From Pseudescherichia sp031998825 (GTDB taxonomy: Bacteria > Pseudomonadota > Gammaproteobacteria > Enterobacterales > Enterobacteriaceae), in the NCBI RefSeq assembly GCF_031998825.1, contig NZ_DAMACX010000003.1:104567-168566 (forward strand): a DNA stretch of 64,000 nt, in the 5' to 3' direction. Positions 7,950 through 16,235 of this stretch are shown here, in pieces; position 1 is the first letter of the stretch, and every line of letters begins with the position of its first letter. The position numbers and the translations under genes were made by a program. The notes under the pieces were generated by a model. The model saw only the letters and a list, made by a program, of their open reading frames with translations, was not told the origin of the DNA and ran no database searches.

Positions 7950-8887
7950 TGAGCAGACGTGTAGCCACCATCACCCTTAACCCAGCCTACGACCTGGTGG
8001 GATTCACCCCGGAAATTGAACGCGGTGAAGTGAACCTCGTCCGGACTACCGGCCTGCACGCGGCAGGTAAAGGCATCAACGTCGCCAAGGTGCTTAAAGA
8101 CCTCGGCATTGATGTTACCGTTGGCGGTTTCCTCGGCAAAGACAATCAGGATGGCTTCCAGCAGCTGTTCAGCGAGCTGGGGATTGCCAACCGTTTCCAG
8201 GTGGTGCAGGGACGTACCCGCATCAACGTTAAGCTGACCGAAAAAGATAGCGAGGTCACCGATTTCAACTTCTCTGGTTTTGAAGTGACCCCGTCGGACT
8301 GGGAACGCTTTGTCGCCGACTCCCTGAGCTGGCTGGGCCAGTTCGATATGGTTTGCGTCAGCGGTAGCCTGCCGGCCGGCGTCAGTCCGGAAGCCTTTAC
8401 CGACTGGATGACCCGCCTGCGCAGCCAGTGCCCGTGCATCATCTTCGATAGCAGCCGCGAGGCGCTGGTCGCCGGGCTGAAAGCCGCGCCGTGGCTGGTG
8501 AAGCCGAACCGCCGCGAGCTGGAGATCTGGGCCGGGCGCAAGCTGCCTGAGCTGAAAGATGTGATTGAAGCCGCTCATGCCCTTCGCGAGCAGGGGATCG
8601 CCCACGTGGTGATTTCGCTGGGTGCGGAAGGCGCGCTGTGGGTTAACGCTTCAGGCGAATGGATCGCCAAACCGCCGTCAATGGAGGTGGTAAGCACCGT
8701 TGGCGCAGGGGATTCGATGGTTGGTGGCCTGATTTATGGCCTGCTGATGCGTGAGTCCAGTGAGCATACGTTACGCCTTGCGACCGCTGTCGCGGCGCTG
8801 GCCGTGAGCCAGAGTAACGTGGGCATTACCGATCGTACCCAGTTAGCCGCGATGATGGCGCGCGTTGACTTAAAACCTTTTAACTAA
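7949..8887 (+). CDS. fruK: 1-phosphofructokinase FruK
   Basis: FruK phosphorylates fructose 1-phosphate to fructose 1,6-bisphosphate with ATP in the cytoplasm. The 312-residue PfkB/ribokinase-family product has the signature GLHAAGKGINVAKVLKDLG near the N-terminus and the C-terminal catalytic block STVGAGDSMVGGLIYGL with the base Asp. The start overlaps the fruB stop (TAATG), so translation is probably coupled. fruA follows after 15 bp. Confidence 0.97.
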   Translation: MSRRVATITLNPAYDLVGFTPEIERGEVNLVRTTGLHAAGKGINVAKVLKDLGIDVTVGGFLGKDNQDGFQQLFSELGIANRFQVVQGRTRINVKLTEKDSEVTDFNFSGFEVTPSDWERFVADSLSWLGQFDMVCVSGSLPAGVSPEAFTDWMTRLRSQCPCIIFDSSREALVAGLKAAPWLVKPNRRELEIWAGRKLPELKDVIEAAHALREQGIAHVVISLGAEGALWVNASGEWIAKPPSMEVVSTVGAGDSMVGGLIYGLLMRESSEHTLRLATAVAALAVSQSNVGITDRTQLAAMMARVDLKPFN

Positions 8888-8902
8888 CAGCAGGAGAGCA
8901 TA

Positions 8903-10600
8903 ATGAAAACGCTGCTGATTATTGACTCCGCTCTTGGACAGGCTCGCGCTTACATGGCGAAAACCCTGCTGGGTGCGGCGGCACAAAAAGCAAATCTGCA
9001 ATTTATCGACAACCCGAATGAAGCGGAGCTGGCGATTGTGCTCGGCTCCAGCGTGCCAAACGACAGCGCCCTGAGCGGCAAGAAGGTGTGGCTTGGCGAC
9101 GTAAACCGCGCCGTTGCACATCCGGAGCTGTTCCTGAGCGAGGCGAAAAGTCACGCCGCGGTCTACAGCGCCCCGGTCGCCACCGCTGCGACTGCCGCCC
9201 CGGCGGCGAGCGGCGGCGTGAAGCGCATTGTGGCGGTGACCGCATGCCCGACCGGCGTAGCGCACACCTTTATGGCGGCGGAAGCGATCGAAACCGAAGC
9301 CAAAAAACGCGGCTGGTGGGTGAAGGTTGAAACCCGCGGCTCCGTGGGTGCTGGCAATGCCATCACTCCGGAAGAGGTGGCCGAGGCGGATCTGGTGATC
9401 GTTGCGGCAGATATCGAAGTGGATCTGGCGAAGTTTGCCGGTAAGCCGATGTACCGTACCACCACCGGTCTGGCGCTGAAGAAAACCGCGCAGGAGCTGG
9501 ATAAGGCCCAGGCGGAAGCCAAGCCTTACCAGCCTTCCGGCAAAGCCCAGGCGGCGACGGAAGGGAAGAAAGAGGGCGCGGGCGCGTACCGTCACCTGCT
9601 GACCGGCGTCTCCTATATGCTGCCGATGGTGGTGGCGGGCGGTCTCTGTATCGCTCTGTCGTTTGCCTTTGGTATCGAAGCGTTTAAAACCCCTGACACC
9701 CTGGCCGCTGCGCTGATGCAGATCGGTGGCGGCTCGGCGTTCGCGCTGATGGTGCCGGTGCTGGCAGGTTACATTGCGTTCTCTATTGCCGACCGTCCGG
9801 GTCTGACTCCCGGCCTGATTGGCGGCATGCTGGCGGTCAGCACTGGCTCCGGCTTTATCGGCGGTATCATTGCGGGCTTCCTCGCAGGCTACGTAGCGAA
9901 AGCGATCAGCCAGAAGCTGAAGCTGCCGCCAAGCATGGAGGCGCTGAAGCCTATCCTGATCATTCCGCTCTTCTCCAGCCTGGTGGTTGGCCTGGCGATG
10001 ATCTACCTGATCGGTAAACCGGTTGCGGGTATCCTGACGGGCCTGACCCACTGGCTGCAAACCATGGGTACGGCGAACGCGGTACTGCTGGGAGCGATCC
10101 TCGGCGGCATGATGTGTACCGACATGGGTGGTCCGGTTAACAAAGCGGCCTATGCCTTCGGCGTTGGCCTGCTGAGTACCCAGACCTATGCGCCGATGGC
10201 TGCTATCATGGCCGCGGGTATGGTACCGCCGCTGGCGATGGGTGTTGCAACCATGGTTGCCCGTAAGAAGTTCGATAAAGGGCAGCAGGAGGGGGGCAAA
10301 GCCGCGCTGGTGCTGGGCCTGTGCTTTATTTCCGAAGGCGCAATTCCGTTTGCCGCGCGCGATCCTATGCGGGTGATCCCGTGCTGTATCGTAGGTGGCG
10401 CGGTGACCGGGGCTATCTCAATGGCGATTGGCGCGAAGCTGATGGCGCCGCACGGCGGTCTGTTTGTGCTGCTGATCCCGGGTGCGATTACGCCGGTGCT
10501 GGGTTACCTGGTGGCGATTGTTGCCGGTACGCTGCTGGCGGGTCTGGCCTATGCCTTCCTGAAACGTCCGGAAGCGGAAATGGCGGTAAAAACCGCGTAA
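8903..10600 (+). CDS. fruA: fructose-specific PTS enzyme IIB'BC FruA
   Basis: This 565-residue inner membrane permease imports fructose as fructose 1-phosphate. Domain order is IIB' (about 1-95), an Ala/Thr-rich linker, IIB with its phosphocysteine in VTACPTGVAHTFMAAEA (about Cys115), then the IIC membrane domain from about 225, with blocks ADRPGLTPGLIGGMLA and CTDMGGPVNKAAYAFG. GGAGAG stands 7-12 nt before the ATG. A strong rho-independent terminator ends the operon. Confidence 0.97.
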   Translation: MKTLLIIDSALGQARAYMAKTLLGAAAQKANLQFIDNPNEAELAIVLGSSVPNDSALSGKKVWLGDVNRAVAHPELFLSEAKSHAAVYSAPVATAATAAPAASGGVKRIVAVTACPTGVAHTFMAAEAIETEAKKRGWWVKVETRGSVGAGNAITPEEVAEADLVIVAADIEVDLAKFAGKPMYRTTTGLALKKTAQELDKAQAEAKPYQPSGKAQAATEGKKEGAGAYRHLLTGVSYMLPMVVAGGLCIALSFAFGIEAFKTPDTLAAALMQIGGGSAFALMVPVLAGYIAFSIADRPGLTPGLIGGMLAVSTGSGFIGGIIAGFLAGYVAKAISQKLKLPPSMEALKPILIIPLFSSLVVGLAMIYLIGKPVAGILTGLTHWLQTMGTANAVLLGAILGGMMCTDMGGPVNKAAYAFGVGLLSTQTYAPMAAIMAAGMVPPLAMGVATMVARKKFDKGQQEGGKAALVLGLCFISEGAIPFAARDPMRVIPCCIVGGAVTGAISMAIGAKLMAPHGGLFVLLIPGAITPVLGYLVAIVAGTLLAGLAYAFLKRPEAEMAVKTA

Positions 10601-10614
10601 CGCTTGCTGGATCA

Positions 10615-10644
10615 AAAAGGGCAGCCCACGGGCTGCCCTTTTTT
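10615..10644 (+). terminator. fruBKA operon terminator
   Basis: AGGGCAGCCC-ACG-GGGCTGCCCT followed by a T6 run is a textbook rho-independent terminator 15 bp after the fruA stop. Its last 23 bp recur exactly at 11394-11416. Confidence 0.95.
10622..10644. repeat. left copy of 23-bp direct repeat (fruA terminator)
   Basis: The 23 bp from CAGCCCACGG through the T6 run are identical to 11394-11416. Together the copies bracket a gene-free 749-bp module. Confidence 0.85.
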
Positions 10645-10682
10645 ATGGGAAGAGAGGGAGGAATATGAGGGGCCGCAGTGGT

Positions 10683-10694
10683 TTCCGTTCACCT
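10683..10694. repeat. outer inverted repeat, left arm
   Basis: TTCCGTTCACCT is the exact reverse complement of 11326-11337. It is the outermost paired block of the module. Confidence 0.8.
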
Positions 10695-10722
10695 CATGGG
10701 CTGTGCTTTTCTGAAAAACCTA

Positions 10723-10734
10723 CACACGTGAACG
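10723..10734. repeat. inner inverted repeat, left arm
   Basis: CACACGTGAACG is the exact reverse complement of 11286-11297. Exactly 28 nt separate the outer and inner arms on both sides of the module. Confidence 0.8.
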
Positions 10735-11285
10735 TGCCAGGGTGGCTCGCCGCCACCACCCTGGCGACCCTGGCTCCCGGCAGGGAAAATCGCCGCTTTG
10801 CGGATTGTTCGCCCCATCCCTGGGGCTCACCCCTTCGGGGGCAGCGCAAGCGCTGTCCAAAATTGCTCCCGGCAATTTTGTCCTCTGCTTATCCCTTCCG
10901 GCTTCCGGGTCGGGCGAGATGCAACGTCCCTGTAAGTCACGCCCTCAGCCCGCATCCATGCGGGCTGCCCCGGCCAGAAGTGAACGCCTCGGCGATTTTC
11001 AGCCGGACCCAACACCTCGCTTTGATATCGTGCTTATAGCGGCTTCAATGTTGCTGTAAGTTCCGGTCTAACAGCGCGGGTGTTGAGTCCCCGCTGAAAC
11101 CGGCGAACCGGAGACCGGATGACAAGGACTGGACGCCAGGGAGGGCGGCCAGAGGCGAAACGAGACACGACGTCGAGTCGAGCCGGCCGTCGGTCAGCCG
11201 GACGGGAGGTGAGCGCAGTGCGCAGCACCGGTTTCCCCGCGGGGCCGCGGGGATCGATAAGGGGGCCGCGGTGGCCCCCTTATCC

Positions 11286-11297
11286 CGTTCACGTGTG
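11286..11297. repeat. inner inverted repeat, right arm
   Basis: CGTTCACGTGTG pairs with 10723-10734 and directly follows the 11-bp GC-rich hairpin at 11257-11283. Confidence 0.8.
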
Positions 11298-11325
11298 ACA
11301 CTCGTTATATGTTCTGCCCTGCATA

Positions 11326-11337
11326 AGGTGAACGGAA
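11326..11337. repeat. outer inverted repeat, right arm
   Basis: AGGTGAACGGAA pairs with 10683-10694, closing the 655-bp inverted-repeat-bounded unit. Confidence 0.8.
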
Positions 11338-11393
11338 CACATATACCAGAGTCACATATTTCCCTTTTCCCACAGCTTAACTGACAAACATTA

Positions 11394-11416
11394 CAGCCCA
11401 CGGGCTGCCCTTTTTT
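11394..11416. repeat. right copy of 23-bp direct repeat
   Basis: Exact repeat of 10622-10644. This copy lacks the GGG that opens the left stem (ACA stands before CAGCCC... here), so its terminator hairpin is shortened. The sequence looks like a partial duplicate of the fruA terminator. Confidence 0.85.
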
Positions 11417-11418
11417 TG

Positions 11419-11450
11419 CGCCCGGTGGCGCTACGCTTACCGGGCCTACA
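11419..11450. repeat. REP element overlapping the 3' end of nfo
   Basis: GCCCGGTGGCG-CTACGCTTAC-CGGGCCTACA is a typical REP palindrome. Its conserved CCTACA block contains the nfo stop codon (11446-11448). Confidence 0.85.
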
Positions 11451-12306
11451 GGACCGTGGCTGTCTGTACCTGTTGCGCCTTCAGCCACGCAATCTCTTCA
11501 TCCCAGATATCTGAGTTAATGGTCTCGAGGATCAGCGGAATACCGTCAAAGCGGGCGTCCTGCATGATCCAGCTAAAGGCCTCGTGGCCAATATTGCCTT
11601 CACCCAGGCTGTGGTGACGGTCGACGCGGCTGGCAAAGGCGCTTTTGGCATCGTTGAGGTGCATTCCCCGTAAATACTGGAAGCCGACGATGCGATCAAA
11701 CTCGGCAAAGGTTTTTTCACAGGCCTCGCTGCCGCGCAGATCGTAGCCTGCCGCAAAGGCGTGGCAGGTATCGATGCAGACGCCAACGCGGGATTTATCC
11801 TCCACGCCGTCGATAATTGCCGCCAGGTGTTCAAACTTAAAGCCGAGGTTGCTGCCCTGGCCCGCAGTGTTTTCAATCACCGCCGTGACGCCCTCGGTTT
11901 TATCCAGCGCGATGTTGATCGACTCGGCGATGCGCGCCAGGCACTCATCCTCCGGGATCTGCATCAGGTGGCTACCAGGATGGAAGTTCAGCAGGGTCAG
12001 GCCGAGCTGCTCGCAGCGCTGCAGCTCATCAATAAAGGCCTCCCGGGACTTCTCCAGCGCCTCGGCTACCGGGTGCCCGAGGTTAATCAGATAGCTGTCA
12101 TGGGGCAGGATCTGCCCTGGACCAAAGCGGTGTTTTTCACAGGCGGCCTTAAACTCGTTGATTGTCGCGCTACTGAGCGCCGCCGCCCGCCACTGGCGCT
12201 GGTTTTTGGTAAACAGGGCAAAGGCGGTGGCCCCGATCTCTGCCGCACGTACGGCGGCATTTGCCACGCCGCCCGCCGCGCTAACGTGCGCGCCAATAAA
12301 TTTCAT
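11446..12306 (-). CDS. nfo: endonuclease IV (AP endonuclease) Nfo
   Basis: Endonuclease IV cleaves 5' to abasic sites in base excision repair. The 286-residue AP-endonuclease-2 TIM barrel shows the trinuclear zinc ligand blocks LNFHPGSHL, IENTAGQGS, CIDTCHAFAAGYDL, HLNDAK, DRHHSLGEGNIGH and ILETINSD. Start MKFIGAHVSAAGG matches the family. The last codons differ from E. coli, and the TAG lies inside a REP element, so REP insertion or exchange may have reset the C-terminus by a residue or two. No neighbouring gene appears to be co-transcribed. Confidence 0.97.
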   Translation of the reverse strand: MKFIGAHVSAAGGVANAAVRAAEIGATAFALFTKNQRQWRAAALSSATINEFKAACEKHRFGPGQILPHDSYLINLGHPVAEALEKSREAFIDELQRCEQLGLTLLNFHPGSHLMQIPEDECLARIAESINIALDKTEGVTAVIENTAGQGSNLGFKFEHLAAIIDGVEDKSRVGVCIDTCHAFAAGYDLRGSEACEKTFAEFDRIVGFQYLRGMHLNDAKSAFASRVDRHHSLGEGNIGHEAFSWIMQDARFDGIPLILETINSDIWDEEIAWLKAQQVQTATVL

Positions 12307-12381
12307 CTACTACTCCTGTAAAACCCGCAGGTAAAAACAAAGGCGTATGATAGCGGGTTCGCTACAGTAGAATGTATTGAT

Positions 12382-13428
12382 TTATGTTATTAAATAATGA
12401 ACCACCAGGTTTATGGCGCCGCCGCCAACGATTAGCCAGGCAAAAAGGAGCAGCGCCATCAGCAGCGGCCGCGCCCCCGCTTTGCGAATTGCGCTAATGT
12501 GCGTCGTCACGCCCAGCGCCGCCATTGCCATCGCCAGCAGCAGGGTATCCAGCGTAACCAGCATATCGACAACGGTTTTCGGCAGCAGGCCGAAAGAGTT
12601 GAATACCGCAACCGCAATAAACAGGATCGCAAACCACGGGATCGTAATCTTGCCGCATTGACCGACCCTGGCCGGAGCCAGCTGCTTTACGCGGGCGGCA
12701 AGCAGGATCAGGAACGGGGCCAGCATCATTACCCGCAGCATTTTAGCGATCACCGCCGCGCTCTCCGTCTCTGGGCTAACGGCGTGGCCTGCGGCAACCA
12801 CCTGCGCCACCTCATGCATCGTCGATCCTATATAGATGCCGAAGCTCTCCGGCGTAAACCAGTGCGCAAGCAGCGGATAGAGGGCGGGGTAGATGAAAAT
12901 AGCCAGCGTGCCAAAAATCATCACCGTCGCGATGGCCACGGCTACCTTGCTGGACTCGGCTTTCAGCACCGGCTCGGTGGCCAAGACCGCCGCCGCGCCG
13001 CAGATGCTGCTGCCAGCCCCGATCAGCCAGCTGGTATGTTTGTCGAGGCCGAAGACTTTCTGGCCCAGAAAACACGCCAGTAAAAAGGTGCTGGAGAGCG
13101 TCAGCACGTCTATGACGATACCGCTGACGCCGACGTCAGCAATCTGGGAAAAGGTCAGGCGAAAGCCATACAGAACGATCCCCAGCCGCAGCAGGTGCTG
13201 TTTGGCAAACACAATCCCGCTCTCGCAGGGCCGCCCAATCTGCGGATAAAGGGTGTTACCGAGCACCATCCCGATTAAAATAGCCAGTGAAAGGGCGCTA
13301 AAACCGGCACCGGAGACGGCAGGGATCGTGCCGCTCCACAGCGCTACGCCAGCCACGGCCGCGCTTAACGCCAGGCCTGGAACAAGATGCCCCACGCTAC
13401 GATGATGTTTTAATGTCAGTTCAGCCAT
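12382..13428 (-). CDS. yeiH: UPF0324 inner membrane protein YeiH
   Basis: This 348-residue polytopic protein has about ten hydrophobic segments and the family block LIGAGSSICGAAAVLATEPV (about residues 136-155). The family is annotated as putative sulfate exporters, and the transported substrate is unproven. AGAAGG stands 3 nt before the ATG. It is divergent from yeiE across 123 bp containing an AT-rich palindrome. A LysR gene facing its target is the usual arrangement, and YeiE has been linked to sulfite response and YeiH in related bacteria. Confidence 0.9.
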   Translation of the reverse strand: MAELTLKHHRSVGHLVPGLALSAAVAGVALWSGTIPAVSGAGFSALSLAILIGMVLGNTLYPQIGRPCESGIVFAKQHLLRLGIVLYGFRLTFSQIADVGVSGIVIDVLTLSSTFLLACFLGQKVFGLDKHTSWLIGAGSSICGAAAVLATEPVLKAESSKVAVAIATVMIFGTLAIFIYPALYPLLAHWFTPESFGIYIGSTMHEVAQVVAAGHAVSPETESAAVIAKMLRVMMLAPFLILLAARVKQLAPARVGQCGKITIPWFAILFIAVAVFNSFGLLPKTVVDMLVTLDTLLLAMAMAALGVTTHISAIRKAGARPLLMALLLFAWLIVGGGAINLVVHYLIT

Positions 13429-13484
13429 AACCTTCTCCTCTGTTGGGATAAAAGGTTACGTTGAGCTGGCTTAAAAATAAAATT

Positions 13485-13506
13485 GATTATATATTTATAA
13501 TTAATC
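13485..13506. promoter_or_regulatory. candidate YeiE binding site
   Basis: GATTATATATTTATAATTAATC is an imperfect AT-rich palindrome of LysR T-N11-A type in the divergent yeiH-yeiE gap. It could serve autoregulation and yeiH control. Position and symmetry are the only support. Confidence 0.45.
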
Positions 13507-13551
13507 TATATAAGTGGTAAGCAAACGCGCTTGCCTAACAGGACCGTGACC

Positions 13552-14418
13552 ATGCATATCACCCTGCGCCAGCTGGCAGTTTTTGCTGAAGTGCTGAAAA
13601 GCGGCTCGACCACCCAGGCTTCCCAGATGCTGGCGCTCTCCCAGTCGGCGGTCAGCGCAGCCCTGACCGATCTGGAAGGGCAGCTTGACGTGCAGCTTTT
13701 CGACCGGGTTGGCAAGCGGCTGATGGTTAACGAGCATGGTCGGCTGCTCTATCCCCGCGCGCTGGCGCTGCTTGAACAGGCCACAGAAATAGAGCAGCTG
13801 TTCCGGGAAGATAACGGGGCGATCCGCGTCTACGCCAGCAGTACCATCGGCAACTATATCCTGCCGGAGATCATCGCCCGCTACCGCCGTGATTTTCCGG
13901 CGCTGCCGCTGGAGATGAGCGTGGGCAACAGTCAGGACGTGATTAACGCAGTAGCGGATTTCCGCGTCGACATTGGCCTTATTGAGGGGCCGTGCCATAC
14001 CGCTGAGATCGTATCCGAACCCTGGCTGGAGGATGAGCTGGTGGTGTTTGCCTCCCCGGCCTCGCCGCTATTGCAGGGGGAGGTGACGCTGGATCGCCTC
14101 GCCAGCGCGCCGTGGATCCTGCGCGAGCGCGGGTCCGGTACCCGGGAACTGGTTGATTATCTGCTGCTCTCCCACCTGCCGCAGTTTCATCTCGGCATGG
14201 AGCTGGGCAACTCGGAGGCTATCAAGCATGCGGTGCGCCACGGGCTGGGTATCAGCTGTCTGTCGCGGCGGGTGATTGCCGAGCAGCTGGAGACCGGCAC
14301 GCTCAAGGAGATCGCTATTCCGCTGCCGCGTCTGGTGCGTACCCTGTGGCGCATTCATCACCGGCAGAAGCATCTCTCTAACGCCCTGAAACGCTTTCTG
14401 CGCTACTGTGAAATATAA
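13552..14418 (+). CDS. yeiE: LysR-family regulator YeiE
   Basis: This 288-residue LysR regulator has the helix-turn-helix in residues about 1-60 (TLRQLAVFAEVLKSGSTTQA, then SQSAVSAALTDLEGQL) and a substrate-binding domain from about 90. E. coli and Salmonella YeiE have been tied to sulfite/iron homeostasis and motility. The ATG at 13552 has AGGA 8 nt upstream. An in-frame ATG seven codons earlier is rejected because homologues begin MHITLRQL. The C-terminus is about five residues shorter than E. coli YeiE. Confidence 0.94.
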   Translation: MHITLRQLAVFAEVLKSGSTTQASQMLALSQSAVSAALTDLEGQLDVQLFDRVGKRLMVNEHGRLLYPRALALLEQATEIEQLFREDNGAIRVYASSTIGNYILPEIIARYRRDFPALPLEMSVGNSQDVINAVADFRVDIGLIEGPCHTAEIVSEPWLEDELVVFASPASPLLQGEVTLDRLASAPWILRERGSGTRELVDYLLLSHLPQFHLGMELGNSEAIKHAVRHGLGISCLSRRVIAEQLETGTLKEIAIPLPRLVRTLWRIHHRQKHLSNALKRFLRYCEI

Positions 14419-14548
14419 GAGGTTCTGTGCTTTACTTATAATCCATTGCCGATCATGAAGGTCTCTTATAACCGCATATTTGAGCCAGAAGGATAGGGTG
14501 ACGTCTGCTACAATCCCGCCTCATTTTTTTGATGGATAGCATTTTCAT

Positions 14549-16018
14549 ATGGTTTCCGATACTAAAACCACACAAGCGCCCACGCTTCGCCGTGAACTCA
14601 AGGCGCGTCACCTGACAATGATCGCTATTGGCGGATCTATTGGTACAGGTCTCTTTGTTGCCAGCGGCGCAACCATCTCCCAGGCGGGTCCCGGCGGCGC
14701 GCTGCTCTCTTATATATTGATTGGCCTGATGGTCTACTTCCTGATGACCAGCCTCGGCGAGCTGGCGGCCTATATGCCGGTGTCCGGCTCGTTCGCGACC
14801 TATGGTCAGAAATATGTCGAAGAGGGCTTTGGCTTCGCGCTGGGCTGGAACTACTGGTACAACTGGGCGGTAACCATCGCCGTTGACCTGGTGGCCGCGC
14901 AGCTGGTGATGAGCTGGTGGTTCCCGGACACGCCGGGCTGGATCTGGAGCGCGCTGTTCCTGGCCGCCATCGTTTTACTGAACTGGATCTCGGTGAAAGG
15001 CTTTGGCGAGGCGGAGTACTGGTTCTCGTTAATTAAGGTCGCCACCGTCATTATCTTTATCATCGTCGGCGTGATGATGATCCTCGGCATCTTCCACGGC
15101 GCAAAACCGGCTGGCTGGAGCAACTGGGGCATCGGCGATGCACCGTTCGCCGGTGGTTTTGCCGCCATGATTGGCGTGGCGATGATTGTGGGCTTCTCTT
15201 TCCAGGGCACCGAGCTGATTGGTATCGCGGCGGGTGAGTCGGAAGATCCCGAGAAGAATATCCCGCGTGCAGTGCGTCAGGTGTTCTGGCGTATCCTGCT
15301 GTTCTATGTATTCGCTATCCTGATCATCAGCCTGATCATTCCGTATACCGATCCGAGCCTGCTGCGTAACGATGTGAAAGACATCAGCGTCAGCCCATTC
15401 ACTCTGGTGTTCGAACACGCGGGCCTGCTCTCTGCGGCGGCGGTAATGAATGCGGTGATCCTGACGGCGGTATTGTCGGCGGGTAACTCCGGTATGTACG
15501 CCTCCACGCGTATGCTCTACACCCTGGCCTGCGACGGTAAAGCGCCGCGTATCTTTGCTCGTCTCTCTAATGGCGGCGTACCGCGTAACGCTCTGTATGC
15601 CACCACGGTGATTGCTGGGCTTTGCTTCCTGACCTCCATGTTTGGCAACCAGACGGTTTACCTGTGGTTGCTTAACACCTCGGGCATGACCGGGTTTATC
15701 GCCTGGCTGGGGATCGCTATTAGCCATTACCGTTTCCGTCGTGGCTACGTTATGCAGGGTCATAACCTGAGCGATCTGCCGTACCGCTCGGGCTTCTTCC
15801 CGCTGGGGCCGATCTTTGCCTTTATACTCTGCCTGATCATCACCCTGGGTCAGAACTATCAAGCCTTCCTTGAAGACAGCATAGACTGGGGCGGAGTCGC
15901 AGCGACCTATATCGGTATTCCGCTGTTCCTGATCATCTGGTTCGGCTACAAGCTGACGCGCGGAACGAAATTTGTTAGCTATAGGGACATGGAGTTCCCG
16001 AAAAGGTTTAACAAATAA
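14549..16018 (+). CDS. lysP: lysine-specific permease LysP
   Basis: This 489-residue APC-superfamily amino acid permease has twelve membrane segments and the substrate-binding GSIGTGLF motif in the first helix (about residues 31-38). It is nearly identical to E. coli LysP, the lysine:proton symporter that also holds the acid regulator CadC inactive at the membrane when lysine is low. It is transcribed alone, with a strong terminator after it. E. coli lysP is controlled by ArgP and lysine. No ArgP site could be assigned by eye in the 130-bp upstream gap. Confidence 0.97.
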   Translation: MVSDTKTTQAPTLRRELKARHLTMIAIGGSIGTGLFVASGATISQAGPGGALLSYILIGLMVYFLMTSLGELAAYMPVSGSFATYGQKYVEEGFGFALGWNYWYNWAVTIAVDLVAAQLVMSWWFPDTPGWIWSALFLAAIVLLNWISVKGFGEAEYWFSLIKVATVIIFIIVGVMMILGIFHGAKPAGWSNWGIGDAPFAGGFAAMIGVAMIVGFSFQGTELIGIAAGESEDPEKNIPRAVRQVFWRILLFYVFAILIISLIIPYTDPSLLRNDVKDISVSPFTLVFEHAGLLSAAAVMNAVILTAVLSAGNSGMYASTRMLYTLACDGKAPRIFARLSNGGVPRNALYATTVIAGLCFLTSMFGNQTVYLWLLNTSGMTGFIAWLGIAISHYRFRRGYVMQGHNLSDLPYRSGFFPLGPIFAFILCLIITLGQNYQAFLEDSIDWGGVAATYIGIPLFLIIWFGYKLTRGTKFVSYRDMEFPKRFNK

Positions 16019-16032
16019 ATCCTTTCACTATC

Positions 16033-16063
16033 AAGCCCTTTCATTTTGAAAGGGCTTTTTTTT
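16033..16063 (+). terminator. lysP terminator
   Basis: AAGCCCTTTCA-TTT-TGAAAGGGCTT with an uninterrupted T-run lies 15 bp after the lysP stop. Confidence 0.95.
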
Positions 16064-16091
16064 GCCCATAATTTCTCCATAAATCCTCTCC

Positions 16092-16130
16092 TTGACATAA
16101 CTTTTAACAATTAAATTGATAATCATTATT
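16092..16130 (+). promoter_or_regulatory. cirA promoter with Fur box
   Basis: A consensus -35 TTGACA (16092-16097) is followed by a candidate -10 TTGATA (16116-16121). The 19-bp window 16112-16130 matches the Fur box GATAATGATAATCATTATC at 15 positions and covers the -10, so Fur-Fe(II) would block polymerase. A leader of about 110 nt follows. Confidence 0.85.
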
Positions 16131-16235
16131 ATTTGCTTTATCGTTACGCTCTCTTCGCCAACGTAGCGGGGAGTAGATAAAACCTTGTGAGCAAAACTTC
16201 TTAGATTTGTTGTAGTTATCTCATGGAGAAATGGA

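Larger units (their letters stand above)
10645..11393. other. hairpin-rich gene-free module between fruA and nfo
   Basis: This 749-bp stretch lies where E. coli has only a short fruA-nfo gap. It holds a chain of clear hairpins: 10-bp stem 10736-10745/10756-10765; 4-bp CCGC/GCGG 10793-10803; GCCCC/GGGGC 10811-10826; CCCC/GGGG 10830-10840; CAGCGC/GCGCTG 10842-10855; 9-bp stem 10858-10866/10872-10880; 10-bp stem 10946-10955/10958-10967; CCCCGCGG/CCGCGGGG 11235-11252; and 11-bp stem 11257-11267/11273-11283. Ends form an imperfect 52-bp inverted repeat. Open frames exist on both strands, but none has a good ribosome site or recognisable domain, so I do not call a gene. It could be a large structured RNA, a non-autonomous mobile element or a relic of one. 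It resembles repeats I associate with enterobacterial genomes, but I cannot name a family. Confidence 0.6.

Noticed and set aside
7097..8605. 502-codon open frame antisense to fruB/fruK
   Set aside because: Shadow of two well-supported genes; low-complexity Ser/Arg composition.
10665..11039. Open frame of about 124 codons on the plus strand inside the fruA-nfo module, and another of 62 codons on the minus strand (10827-11015)
   Set aside because: No good Shine-Dalgarno, composition dominated by Pro, Arg, Ser and Cys, and the frames simply run through hairpin stems, as expected in GC-rich structured DNA.
10645..11393. Insertion sequence with its own transposase
   Set aside because: No transposase or integrase frame is present, so I call it only a module with mobile-element-like ends.
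11045..11488. Open frame of 147 codons on the minus strand overlapping the end of nfo
   Set aside because: It overlaps the real nfo coding sequence in another frame, crosses the REP and terminator copy, and shows no ribosome site or domain.
15029..15862. 277-codon open frame antisense to lysP
   Set aside because: Shadow of the lysP coding sequence.
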